From Liolophura sinensis (lineage: Eukaryota > Mollusca > Polyplacophora > Chitonida > Chitonidae): 64,000 bases of DNA. Under the pieces are notes generated by a model. That model searched no databases and was not told the origin of the DNA. It saw only the letters and a program-made list of their open reading frames with translations. The stretch is taken from NCBI RefSeq assembly GCF_032854445.1, contig NC_088306.1, positions 7,067,924 to 7,131,923 on the forward strand. The letters run 5' to 3'. Positions 33,450 to 43,925 of this stretch are shown piece after piece. Position numbers and translations under genes: made by a program. Position 1 is the first letter of the stretch. Each line of letters begins with the position of its first letter.

Positions 33450-33770
33450 TTGCGTCGAAACAGACTGTCTTATATCAGCCGTCAAAAAAGTATGGACGTT
33501 CCTGGTCAGTAAATGCATGGCCCATTCCCAAAACGAATTTTTACACAAACGACTAAAAAGAACTAAGAAAGTATATAAATTACGAAAATAGGACGGAATC
33601 ACACAAAGAGAAGCGGTATACAGTTTTCAATGATGTAGGAAAGACGCAAGGTATGTTCTAGGTGACTGTGGGAAATCACTATTCAAATCGTGTACCGTGC
33701 TAGAATATGAGTATCTCAATTGGGCTTTGATTGTAACTGTTCATATATCCAAAGTTGCGTATTAATCAGA
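33450..33770 (+). repeat. Dispersed repeat family D, copy 2
   Basis: GAATCTTTGCGTCGAAACAG, a GAATCACACAAAGAGAAGCG block, CTATTCAAATCGTGTACCGT, GTGCTAGAATATGAGTATCT and GGGCTTTGATTGTAACTGTT align with 6550-6820 and 16318-16390. Confidence 0.6.
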
Positions 33771-33824
33771 ACCGTCGATTCACAGCAGAAATCAGATATA
33801 CAGACATCAGTTTACAAACTAGAT

Positions 33825-34245
33825 CTTTTCGGTGGCCTAGTGCATACCCCTTATAGCGCATGCGTGGCTCCCTATCTTCGCTTTGCATCACTACAACCAA
33901 CAGTAAATTTTGTACAGAAATCTAGAACAATGCCGAGGTCGAGGTGAGGAAGTGGTGTCAGATAATACAAATCTCTGTCTCAAAGCTTGTTCCCATTAAT
34001 ACTTTATGCGCATGCGTTCTGTTTTATTTTGGACGTAATTCTAACGGTCATTTGACACAGTTTTATCGCTGAATGCTGAATTCAAAGCCGCGCACGAACA
34101 AAAGGGCAGTGGTAAGGATAAGCCTAAACGAGCCTTCGTGCGTCGCACAGGCTCCAGATATCAAGGTTGTGTAGTGGTGGCAGTGATGTAAAGTGAGCAC
34201 AGGCAGTGGCGCATGCGCTGTAGGGAGTATGGGCCTTGTGGTTAA
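33825..34245. repeat. Imperfect inverted repeat, arms ~75-85 bp
   Basis: The left arm (33828-33910) has GGCCTAGTGCATACCCCTTA, AGCGCATGCGTGGC and TTTGCATCACTACAACCAAC. The right arm (34160-34240) read in reverse has GGCCCATACTCCCTACAGCG, CATGCGCCACTGCC and TTTACATCACTGCCACCACT. The spacer is about 250 bp. As a result one reverse frame (34063-34347) and one forward frame (33720-33947) encode similar short peptides around TPYSAC. It could be two inverted copies of an unclassified repeat or a fold-back element. Confidence 0.65.
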
Positions 34246-35085
34246 AATATGTGAATCGAATTCGGCACACTTGCGATCGATCCAAGGTCGGGATAAACTT
34301 TTTAAACGATTTTTGAAACATCTTGGGCTCACTAAATCAAAAAACATGTTAATATCACATGACTGCTGTTTTGTTATGAGATCACAGTAACTGTTTTGAA
34401 TGACTTTGTCACGAAGGAGTGCGGCCAGATATTCTCACACCAAAGTTGTTTGTGGCCAGGCTGCAAAGATTCCTTGGACTAAAATCGACCTGGTGTATGT
34501 TTTAGAGACCAAGACACAGAGGCAGTATTTTTGATTTGGTAGGCCATTTAAGCTTATCGCATGCAATCTAATCGTTCGTTCTTATTTCGTAACATCGAGC
34601 CCAATCCCTAAAGCCATAAGACTACCAAATGACATATGCTATTCGCATGTCCATTTTATTTTTTAAATTGGTGAATAAAGTTTGTCTTAACATGGTATTT
34701 CAATGTGAATAGTACGAAATATTTTATCCGCAGATATAGAACAAATATCTTGATCTAATAATGAAAAAGGTAAACACATAAAGTAATCGCTGTTTATTCT
34801 TTCACGTTTTATTTACATACCGTTGTGGCTGCCCTAGATTTAATCTCTATCACACAGAGAGTAAAAGCCAGATTAGCAATAAATCCTCGTCCAATGCGTT
34901 GAAAAGGGGACAGCGTTGAAAAGGGGGTAGTCCGTGGAAACTCTCCAGAGTATTTATGTAACTTCCATTCTCGGAGGAATTAACACACGAGCATTCATGA
35001 GCAAAATCGCATGTCCATGGAAACACACCATATCCGGTGCACCACGGCCTTTTGTCACTTTACCTGAGTTAAGATAATCTGTGCT
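34246..35085. other. No gene or repeat recognised
   Basis: AT-rich sequence; nothing recognised. Confidence 0.4.
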
Positions 35086-35340
35086 GTGAGTTTGTAAGTA
35101 TATTATATTCCTGCATAAACCAGGATTCTGACGGTGGACAGTTTCCCTGAGGCCTGGTTTCTTTGTTTGTGTTTGCTGATTGTGATTACCACACTTCTTG
35201 AGTATTTCTAGCTCGGTGACGTCTAATGAATTGCGAATTGCCCTTTTCCACCTAATTTGGCTTAAGCCACGGTATTAGTAGGCTGTAGGCTGTAAATCAC
35301 TACTTTTGAGCATTTCAATGAGCAATTAATAAAATGTGAA
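35086..35340 (+). repeat. Family C, 5' part
   Basis: GTATATTATATTCCTGCATA, ACCAGGATTCTGACGGTGGA, GACGTCTAATGAATTGCGAA and CCTAATTTGGCTTAAGCC match 43926-44360 and the reverse of 37990-38140. Confidence 0.65.
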
Positions 35341-35435
35341 ATGACAATAAGCTTGATTCGCGACTGATCACACGGTATCTATCACAATGTCACACTCTCT
35401 GTACTGTGAACTTTTATATTCAAACCAAAGTTTTC

Positions 35436-35580
35436 ATTTATGTATTTGATTAGTGTTTTACGCCGTGCTCAAGAATATTTCACTTATACGACGGCGGCAA
35501 GCACTATGCTGGGAGGAAACCGGGCAGAGGTCGAGGAAAACCCACGACCATTCGTAGGCTTCTGGCAGATCACCAAAATT
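35436..35580 (-). mobile_element. SINE-1, 5'-truncated
   Basis: TATTTGATTAGTGTTTTACG, CGTGCTCAAGAATATTTCAC, GGAGGAAACCGGGCAGAG, then similarity ends near GGCAGATCACC. The head is absent. Confidence 0.9.
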
Positions 35581-36271
35581 TTCATAATTTGCCTTGTACA
35601 TGTACATGGAAGAATAAGTTAGTCGGTTTCGTTACTGGCTTTGATGCTTCCATGTTCCTTCAATACTAAGGCAGTTATAATGGTACAGGATTACCCTAAA
35701 ATCGTTAAAAGGTCCTCTGTGATCTGTGATATATAGCAAAGAAAATTAATATCATATCAGATGATCATAATTTTTTGATTGGTTGATCGTTGTTCATTGC
35801 CTTACTCAGGATTTTTTCACATTAAAAAGTACAAAATTTGTGTACAATTTGTGTACAGCTGATGTACGAATTATTTGGACGTGCATTTTTGTCACAATAT
35901 TGTGTACTACACAGTCGTTATAAGAGAGTACGCTCTATTGCTGGGAGACACGGATGTAGGACACAAACGATTACAGGAGCGTCATCGACCGTTTACTGTC
36001 ACCGTGAACAGTATGGACAGTTAGAACGGAATATATAAAAAAAATTAATGAACATTACAGGGACTGAACCCGTGCCCTGTGCCTACTTGTTATCTCACCA
36101 CACCAAGAGACGAAACCGCCGCATGGTTGATACCACTGGAGATGAACGTGCCACAGCTGAATATAGGCTACTCGCTTAGAGAAACAGACTATGGTAATTA
36201 TATAGCAAAAAACAAGAGTCGCAGGTTTACCTCGGCTTCTCTGGTTTACAGTAGCGATAAAATGGACCGAC
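35581..36271. other. No gene recognised; possible tRNA-like SINE fragment
   Basis: At 36058-36130 the minus strand reads GGCACGGGTTCAGTCCCTGT, a B-box-like motif, with TGGTGTGGTGAGATAAC upstream. This may be the eroded tRNA head of a SINE. Three GTGTACA-type motifs cluster at 35835-35865. No gene was recognised. Confidence 0.4.
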
Positions 36272-36505
36272 ATCGTGCAATTTATTTATTTATTTGAATG
36301 GAGTTTTACGCCGTAAATCATGAATAAGCCACATATAAAACGGCGCCCAGCATTACGGCGGGAGGAAACCGGGCAGTGCCACGTTCATCGGCAGGTTGCT
36401 GGCAGACCTTCCCACGCACGGCTGGAGTGGAATCCAGCATGGACATGATATAAGTGAACAACTGTTGAGTATGGCTTTAAACAGCAATCAAGAAAATCAA
36501 TAAAT
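36272..36505. mobile_element. SINE-1 fold-back: reversed 3' part joined to a forward 3' end
   Basis: A reversed SINE-1 3' half (TTTATTTATTTGAATGGAGT, GGAGGAAACCGGGCAGTGCC, GGCAGACCTTCCCACGCACG) runs to about 36440. It is followed at once by a forward SINE-1 3' end (GATATAAGTGAACAACTGTT, GGCTTTAAACAGCAATCAAG, AATAAAT). Both outer ends are SINE-1 3' ends, giving a structure with complementary termini. Confidence 0.8.
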
Positions 36506-37059
36506 CAGCAATCACTGCAGCAGTCAGCCCGAGTGTAGTTCTACGTTCCCGTGAATACGTATTAATAATTAAAGATCGTGAGATAGATGACTTCGCATTA
36601 TGACATCAGCTGTGATATAAACTTAGCGCACAGAAGTTAAGTAGAAGAGAAAAAACGAGTCATACAGATGTTCGTCTGGTTGCAAATATCATTAATTCTT
36701 CAACTTGACAGAAATGGGTTTAATCATCGTAAATTATCGGTAACGTGAATATTTATACGCAACTCTATCAGTTATTTTATTTATTTATCCTGTTCTCACA
36801 TGTTCTAAGTTTTCGGCTGTACGGTAGTTCGATCACTGCTTTAATGAAATTTTGTAGAAACATCTATAAGCAATGTGTTGGTATGAACGTTGCTATGGGA
36901 AATATCATTGTTGTGCAATATAGTCGGTTAAACTATACCAATATAAAAGACAGTATAGAGAGTAAAACCTGAGCAGTGACGAAAATGGAATACATGGGGT
37001 CACACGTATTACCGGTGAAACCCTTTTTCCACAGGTTGGTTTTATTCCAACTGTTCATG
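36506..37059. other. No gene or repeat recognised
   Basis: Nothing recognised; a 75-codon frame (36745-36972) has no known motif. Confidence 0.4.
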
Positions 37060-37262
37060 TATTTGTTTAAAAAAACATCAATTGCAGTTAAAATCAATGC
37101 AGTCTTTTTTACCTAAATATGCTTAGAGGGTGTGTAATTTGCTACTATTTATGTATTTACATGAACAGTTAAAATAAAACTCTACCTGAGGTAAATTGAC
37201 AAGAGACCGTATTTCACCGCTACGTGTGACCACATGCCAGTTCTACAAAGTTGTTTCTGGTG
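37060..37262 (+). repeat. Family C, partial
   Basis: CATCAATTGCAGTTAAAATC, GTGTAATTTGCTACTATTTA, TACATGAACAGTTAAAATAA, CCTGAGGTAAATTGACAAGA and CCGTATTTCACCGCTACGTG. It is in inverted orientation to the family C copy at 37766, with about 500 bp between them. Confidence 0.7.
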
Positions 37263-37435
37263 AGATTTTCGCAGAACTTACGTATTGCTTAGGACTAACC
37301 AGATTGAGTATAGGTCCTCGGCCATGTGTCTCTCTAACTGACATTCTAAATTCCTGTCTATGGTAGTTCAGCTGAGTACGAACGAATGACCAAGACAGAC
37401 CTCTTATCAGAACATTCAAGAAGTTCTACTTCTTA

Positions 37436-37560
37436 TTTATCTACTTACTTAATTATTTATTTGATTGTTGCTTAAAGTCGCACTCAAGACACGGGTCATT
37501 TATGATTGCAGGAAACCATTAAGACTTTGCCAGTTAGTCGCGTTACTTAATTTTTCCAAA
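37436..37560 (-). mobile_element. SINE-1 remnant
   Basis: TTATTTATTTGATTGTTGCT, AAAGTCGCACTCAAGACA and GCAGGAAACCATTAAGACTT resemble the reversed SINE-1 3' end, with heavy decay. Confidence 0.5.
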
Positions 37561-37567
37561 CGACATG

Positions 37568-37765
37568 TATATGTGCTTGGGGTTTTACTTCGTAGGTAAC
37601 AATTTTTCAATTATATGACAACCGTGATTAGGGTCGTTAAGTACGTGTACATAGAATGTGTCTTCTTGTGGCAGGGCGAATCCGTGCCGCCAAAATGCTT
37701 CCGCCACTGAAGTATCCTGTCGAAGACAGCAGACATGACACCCCATACAGTCACATTATATTGAG
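37568..37765 (-). mobile_element. SINE-2, 3' half, split by family C
   Basis: The minus strand reads CAGTCACATTATAT-complement, GGGGTGTCATGTCTGCTGTC, TTCGACAGGATACTTCAGTG and the 3' end complement of GTGCTTGGGGTTTTACTTCG. It stops inside the block GTCA-GTATAATGTGACT. The missing 5' half lies at 38141-38310 on the far side of a family C copy. Confidence 0.8.
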
Positions 37766-38140
37766 ATCATTAAGACGTACAGCATCGAGACATACGGTAA
37801 AACTAGAGTAGCGACGACAGTGTTATAGCTGTTAAATGGTCACACGTAACCGATGAAATACGGCCTCTGATCAGTTTACCTCAAATAGGGTTTTTTTCTA
37901 AATGTTCATGCAAATTCATATATAGTAGCAAATTACACGCCACATAGCGCCATAAGCAAAATTATTTTTAAAATGCAGTAATGTTAATTGCAATTTATTA
38001 GACGTCTCTGGTCATTCCTCATGCTGTGTTGTAATTTCATTTAGTATACAATCACATTGAAACAATGAAAAAGGGACCAGACTTCGGGAATGCTTAGTCC
38101 ACTAGCAGAATCCTGGCTTATACAGGACTATACTATAATT
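37766..38140 (-). repeat. Family C, near complete, inserted in a SINE-2
   Basis: The minus strand gives, in order, GTATAGTCCTGTATAAGCCA, GGATTCTGCTAGTGGACTAA, GAGACGTCTAATAAATTGCA, GTGTAATTTGCTACTATATA, TTTGAGGTAAACTGATCAGA, CACTGTCGTCGCTACTCTAG and ATGCTGTACGTCTTAATGAT. The flanking SINE-2 halves fix both ends of the element to within a few bases and give a length of about 370 bp. This is the best copy for defining the family. Confidence 0.8.
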
Positions 38141-38310
38141 AACATGACACCGGGCCAACCAGTCCTGTTTCCTTGCTCTAGCCTCTCATCGCTGAGCGTC
38201 AAACTAGGTGGCAAAAGGTATCATTTTTCTTTGGGTTTTTGAGTCTTTGGCATGACCTGATCCGGGAGCAAACCCGACACCGAGGCGGAGATGTACACAC
38301 TATATTGGCG
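38141..38310 (-). mobile_element. SINE-2, 5' half, split by family C
   Basis: The minus strand has a head-side TTTGCTCCCGGATCAGGTCA, TGCCAAAGACTC, the GATACCTTTTGCC and GCAAGGAAACAGGACTGGTT blocks, then GGCCCGGTGTCATGTTAAT, where similarity to SINE-2 breaks off. This matches the join in the uninterrupted copy at 51000-51012. Confidence 0.8.
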
Positions 38311-38384
38311 CGTGATGTTCAACGAACGTTAGATTGAGAAAACAGTCACACCAACGTCGACAACCGCTTATTGTCGCCAAGGTC

Positions 38385-38530
38385 ACTCGAACAGTTTAGA
38401 GCATGTGTTATGTATAAACTTCTTATCCAAGGTCGGGATTGAATCCATGTCATGTATCCACATGCCATTTCAAACCACCAAGAGTTGGCAACACCATGTC
38501 ACTGCCTCCCTTGGAAATGACCATGCGAGG
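38385..38530 (-). mobile_element. Possible tRNA-like SINE head
   Basis: The minus strand reads CATGGATTCAATCCCGACCT, a B-box-like motif, preceded by TGACATGGTGTTGCCAACTC. No tail was found. It could be the head that belonged to the SINE-2 above or a different family. Confidence 0.35.
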
Positions 38531-40329
38531 AACGTGGCTAAATATTTTTGACCCTTACGTTTTTATTTGGATTGAATAAAACGAGCTTTCACACCGCAAT
38601 GGAGATAACGCGCTTGGCCTCACCGTATGTTTTCATGCGATATTTTTAGTCAAGACATCCATGTTCTCGCAGAAACAACAAATGGAACGAAAGTGTTCAT
38701 GCAAAAACACTAACCACAGAAAACTGAGCGAAAGTACAGCCATATTCCAGATTAAGTATTTCCCACGAGAGATGGATAACGTTGTCGGCATATTGCCGCG
38801 GAGCATATTTACATGGGTAGCTCTCTATTGCCTCCATAATCGCATCATTAATGTGTACATGGACGTTTTTATATGCTTTTCAACTCGTTTATATCGCATA
38901 AATTACGTTTATATTTTTACCACGCAAAACACAGTAGTCCCAGGGGAGAGCACCGTGTAAAAACTAGAAATAAATCAGTGCGCAGATTCCCGTTCCATGG
39001 ATGCTCAAGCCATCAGCAAAGCGCCAGGGACTAATATATTCATACATATATGCTAGCGTATTCTACATTCCATCCATAAATACAGCTTTGCAGCTGGCGT
39101 TACTTCATTTTAAAAGGGCGCAATTTTATCAAATTTTATTTTCTAAAGGATGCGGCATACAATAAAAATCACCGAGCTGAAGCCGAGGAAATGTCAATTT
39201 AGCCTGTGGAGATTTTATTCTGAAAAAAAAAATCCATCTTTTTTTTTCTGCTCGCGTATTGATCGATCTATTTTGGTCTGTGTTTGTTGGTTTTCGCCAT
39301 ACATCTCTGTTTGAATCCATCAGGTGTGGAGTTAACAGTGATAGTAACAGTATATTCGGAAGCTAGCCACATCAATATGCATGTACGTGTATGTTTGACG
39401 GTTTACGTGGTATTTAAAAATTCGCGTTAATTGCCGTGACTGTATGGGCAAGCCCATACTCAGTCACTTGAAATGTTTCTGCTCTGGGAATAAAGGTTAA
39501 ACGTATCAGACAGGAACAACCATATAAGCCTTTACAGTTTGTGTGAATCTGGGTTTGAGCTACAAAGTAGCTGCTTATTTTTAATGTGTACTGGTCAGAA
39601 TTTGTTAGGTATTAAATCAGTGCCTTTGCAGGAAGAATTGTGGACGGCAATTTAAGTGCCAGTCATTCAATGATGCCTGGCGTATTTAAATAACCTCTAT
39701 CAAGCAAAAACTCGTTGATTTCTATTGCAATATATCTCTATGTCAGACATTGTTCACATGTTAACGTACATTAAATTATGGCGAATGGAATCGAAAACCC
39801 CGGTTTCTTCCACGTTTAAAAGAGGGTAATATTTTGAAGGAAATGTTGAGCTAGACGAGTCGTATTGCGCAGTAGAAAAAAAGAAACCAATGGAATGTTT
39901 CTTCTTTGCTGTTCACCTCTCCTTACGTGATAAACACCTTTCTTTGCTTAGCAGTTTTTGTTTTCTTCACAAAATTGTACGTCTTGTTCAACTGATAAAT
40001 CTGTTTCGTATAATCAAAAAAAATCCAAGGTCTGGCTATGGCCTCCATATGTCGAAAAGGTTTTTTGTGTATTCGTGAAAATAAATGTGTCATTCTATGC
40101 TAAAACGAATCATTTTCCCATACACTCCCGCTTGGCTTTTTAAAAGAACAGTTTATGGCTGATTGATAGTATTTTTGATCTAATTTCTTCACAATTTACA
40201 TCAAGTTCACGCGGAAATAATGTCCATGGTGCACAGCTGTTTCCACCGAAGGTTTGAACTTCTATGCCCTTATCTCGCCTAGATGCTAACAAACCTAGTG
40301 ATTTAACTGATTGACTAATTGATTTATGT
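38531..40329. other. No gene recognised
   Basis: A 99-codon frame at 38661-38960 and a 63-codon reverse frame at 39129-39320 have no recognisable features. Short A and T runs at 39220-39250. No repeat match was seen. Confidence 0.4.
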
Positions 40330-40600
40330 TCACCGTGATATTACAACATGAATAGTTCACTTATGTAATAACATTCAACGTGCTATTCAAGAATAGTTCA
40401 CTTATATGATAGTGTTGATGACTGCGTTCAACGTGCTATTCGACAATAGTTCGCTTATATGACACCGTTTAATGTGCTATTCAAGAATAATTCGCTTACA
40501 TAATAACGTTCATTGTGGTATTCAAGAATAGTTCACTTATATGACAGCATTCACATTTATGTGTGGAGGAAACCGGACACGCGGCGTAAAAACAAGCAAT
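40330..40600 (-). mobile_element. SINE-1 3' end expanded into a ~40-bp tandem array
   Basis: About five units of the type ACGTGCTATTCAAGAATAGT plus TCACTTATATGATAACGTTC, at about 40335, 40376, 40430, 40470 and 40510. Each corresponds to the reversed first 40 bp of SINE-1 (ACGCCGTACTCAAGAATATT, TCACTTATACGACGGCG). The last unit continues into GTGTGGAGGAAACCGGACAC, the next SINE-1 segment, and then a forward-like GCGGCGTAAAAACAAGCAAT end. This shows a SINE end that became a minisatellite. Confidence 0.8.
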
Positions 40601-40735
40601 CAGCAAGCAGGTACTTGAGAAACCTGTTGGCTTAAAGCCGCAGTCGAAACAGCAAGAGCAAAATTTGACCATGCGATATCACTGGTCACAGGGCTGTCAG
40701 TCGCAGCGAGCCAACGCTCTATCCATCTGGCCACC
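40601..40735 (-). mobile_element. Possible third tRNA-headed SINE
   Basis: The minus strand starts with AGGTGGCCAGATGGATAGAG, which fits a tRNA A-box region (TGGCCAGATGGATAGAGCG). About 70 bp later comes TTCGACTGCGGCTTTAAGCC. Only one copy was noticed, so the family is unconfirmed. Confidence 0.5.
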
Positions 40736-41098
40736 TCAAAACACCGTGTGCACACCCAAAACACCGTGTGCACCCCAAAACACCATGTGCACCCCAAAAA
40801 CAGCGAGTGCACCCCAAACACAGCGAGTGCACCCCAAAAACCGAGTGCACCGCACAACACTGAGTGTATTCCAAAACGCCGTGTGCACCCCAAAACACCA
40901 AGTGCACCCCAAAACACCGTTTGCATCCCAAAACACCGCGCGCACCCCAAAAACACGGCGTGCACCCCAAAACAACGTGTGCACCCCAAAACATCGAGTA
41001 CACACCCAAACACCAAGTGCACCCCAAAACACCGTGTGCACCCCAAATCACGGAGGGCACCTCAGAAACACCAATTGCACCCCAAAACACAGTGTATG
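40736..41098 (+). repeat. 19-20-bp minisatellite, about 19 units
   Basis: Unit CACCCCAAAACACCGTGTG with changes at GTG(T/A)GC and occasional extra A. Four to five frames on both strands are open across it (148 and 131 codons reverse, 190 and 133 forward) because the unit lacks stops in most phases. The predicted Pro/Thr/His or Gly/Cys/Val-rich products are therefore not evidence for a gene. Confidence 0.95.
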
Positions 41099-41164
41099 CC
41101 AAGTGAACCCGCACACTATAATAGATCCATATCGCACTGTATGTTTTGACTTTCTCTTAGTGTA

Positions 41165-41406
41165 TGTACTTTCAACATCGCATTATTCATCATTAGTCAC
41201 TCCACTTGCGGTTCAACATTACACGATCCCTTGTTAACTTCCACATTCAACAGTTAAACATTGTAAGCTGCTTTTTGACCTTCGCCACACTGCAATTCAG
41301 CTCTGCACCGTGCATTGTTAGTTCGTACACTATATTCAGCATAGCACTATGCATTCCTAACTTCACCACACTGTGTTGACCATAATACAATGCACTGTGA
41401 TCTTTC
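41165..41406 (+). repeat. Degenerate ~36-40-bp repeat
   Basis: Recurring pieces CACTCCACTTGCGGTTCAAC, TTAACTTCCACATTCAACAG, CATTGTTAGTTCGTACACTA and TTCCTAACTTCACCACACTG suggest an old tandem repeat of a TAACTTC.ACAC.TTCA.CAT type, linking the 19-bp array to the 67-bp array. Confidence 0.5.
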
Positions 41407-42118
41407 AGCGTCTTCACATCACATATTAATATCATGATACGGATGGTAAATGCCGTGTTACACTTGACCAGTCAGCGTCTCCACATCACATATCAATATC
41501 ATGATACGGATGGTAAATGCCGTGTTACACTTGACCAGTCAGCGTCTCCACATCACATATCAATATCATGATACGGATGGTAAATGCCGTGTTACACTTG
41601 ACCAGTCAGCGTCTCCACATCACATATCAATATCATGATACGGATGGTAAATGCCGTGTTACACTTGACCAGTCAGCGTCCCCACATAATATATCCATGT
41701 CATGATGCGGATGGTAAATGCCGTGTTACACTTGACCAGCCAGCGTCCCCACATAATATATCCATGTCATGATGCGGATGGTAAATGCCGTGTTACACTT
41801 GACCAGTCAGCGTCCCCACATAATATATCCATGTCATGATGCGGATGGTAAATGCCGTGTTACATTTGACCAGCCAGCGTCCCCACATAATATATCCATG
41901 TCATAATGCGGATGGTAAATGCCGTGTTACACTTGACCAGCCAGCGTCCCCACATAATATATCCATGTCATGATGCGGATGGTAAATGCCGTGTTACACT
42001 TGACCAGTCAGCGTCCCCACATAATATATCCATGTCATGATGCGGATGGTAAATGCCGTGTTACATTTGACCAGCCAGCGTCCCCACATAATATATCCAT
42101 GTCATGATGCGGATGGTA
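41407..42118 (+). repeat. 67-bp satellite array, ~11 units, with trimeric higher-order repeat
   Basis: Unit CAGCGTCtCCACATcAcATA through GGATGGTAAATGCCGTGTTA to CTTGACCAG(T/C). The first four units are type A (TCTCCACATCACATATCAAT); the next seven are type B (TCCCCACATAATATATCCAT). In type B the end signatures ACACTT-CAGC, ACACTT-CAGT, ACATTT-CAGC occur in that order twice, so the B part was amplified as 201-bp trimers. The 66/67-bp spacing is very regular. Confidence 0.97.
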
Positions 42119-43925
42119 TAGATGATAAGTATGGCGTTAAGCTTGACTTGAGCCACCAAATTCCCTTATCGTAAGGCTAAAGGCAATACTGACAATGCCG
42201 GAGGTCAATGACGTCACAGGCTTTTCTACTCTGAACCATGCTTTTACAACACCAAAAACTTTTATGTATTATTGCACCGTCCTAGAAAAACTCCAAATAA
42301 GCCTGTGAGTGCCCACCCATAATCCTGGCCGGCGCCATGCGTGTTGGTAGGAGGATATTCTCAGCTCTGTCGTCAAAAACACATCAAATTAATAACAATA
42401 ATTAAATATCCCTCTTCATTTCGGGAACATTATAAAATTTACTCTAGAATTTTGCAGCTTATGCGACTTTAAGAGCTCTAAAGGCTCTTTTATAGACGGT
42501 ATCCTCATGGCTGATTGTTATTCGTCAGCTGGTCACGTGCTTTATATAGAGAGAGAAAACCCAGATTAGGGTGTAATTATTATACTTTTAGGCAGTATAA
42601 ATGTAACAGAGGCTGTATATAACCATGATACTAACAGTGCGGAGTTGCAGGGGTTTTGTTTAAAATCTTTTTCGTACAATATCATAAAAATTATTCAGTA
42701 TAGGTGCTTAGGCGTGAACCCTCGTATTTATTACGCTTTCACGTGTACTGCACAACGTAGGCCTCTATCCTTAGCGCACGACCCGCGCGTACCATCTCAC
42801 ATCAAAGTATTGCATTCAGGCTGATATATTGCATTGTTTTCTCGAGGTCAGTTCTTCCTCTCCAAGGTTTCTTGCTGGACATCATAGCTTTAATACAGTG
42901 CAGTGTTCTGTTACGTGAAACACGAGATTCTTCTGAAACACGTTTCGCTCAAAGGGGCCTATGCATACAGCCCTTCATAAATGCTGCCTTGTCAGGTGCA
43001 TTAAGTTGCATGTACTACAATGACTGAGAAAGCGTGCTAATGCAAGGCACTTAACGCGGTAATCTGTTGATCTGTAGCTTCAGTCAGAAAATTCACTATA
43101 GTCAACGCTATACCTGAAGACTACACGTGTGAAGAACTACTAAGGCACCTTAATCGCTGCAACACAGCTAGTAGTTACAACAGCTGTGCACTATGAACAT
43201 TAAACAAAACCCGGTAACATCTGCATTAAGTAGCGTCAATTAGTGGTAAAGGCCGCTGTGAATCTCTTAACGACTCACGAGCGGAAATATTGACAGTAGT
43301 GAAGATAAAGAGACGCCCGGATTTTATAAAAATCAATAACGTGTGGGTGGCAACAAGTTACAGTGGGAAAAACAAGTGGCACTGAAGAGCTCGTCAAAGG
43401 GAAATAAACAAATTGTTGTCAGGGAGAGAATGACAACACCCGAGTGAAACTTCTTGACAGGATGCGCGGTGCTTTGATTCTTATTGACTGGGTCGACTGG
43501 AGGTTGCGCAGCAAAGGTGGGATGGGTGGATGGGTGAATATTTGCGAAAGTTTGAGTGGATAAGTGACTGGATGACGAAGCCACAGTATGGGTTAGTGAT
43601 ACATTGGTTATAAAATTAAAGCGTTCAAAGTAAAATGAAACATTAAGTGGTCATTTTCAACCATCATTCGAGAGCATTTCAAACAGAGCATTTCTAATGA
43701 TACAGAATCAATGAATCATTGATTAGGGTTTAACAGCACTGTTTTCCGACCAAGACGTGACGAGAAACTGTTATAGAACAACATTAACATTTGACAGTAT
43801 TTAATTCAGTGAAAACAAAAATCGAAGCAATATTAGTAAAGGTTATTTTAAGATACAGTTTTTACGGTCTTTTTGGTGGTACTTTACTTATTTTGTTATT
43901 TCTTTGGTGATTGGTGTTAAACGTC
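42119..43925. other. No gene recognised; one SINE-like 3' end
   Basis: At 42300-42395, CCCACCCATAATCCTGGCCG, then GGATATTCTCAGCTCTGTCG and AAACACATCAAATTAATAAC, resemble an eroded SINE-1 3' end. An 83-codon reverse frame at 43333-43584 is rich in Ser, His and Thr and shows no domain. Nothing else was recognised. Confidence 0.45.

Noticed and set aside
40600-41237. Open frames of 101-190 codons on both strands across the 19-bp array
   Set aside because: The short unit lacks stops in most phases, so several frames on both strands are open at once. Their products are low-complexity and no flanking exon structure is seen.
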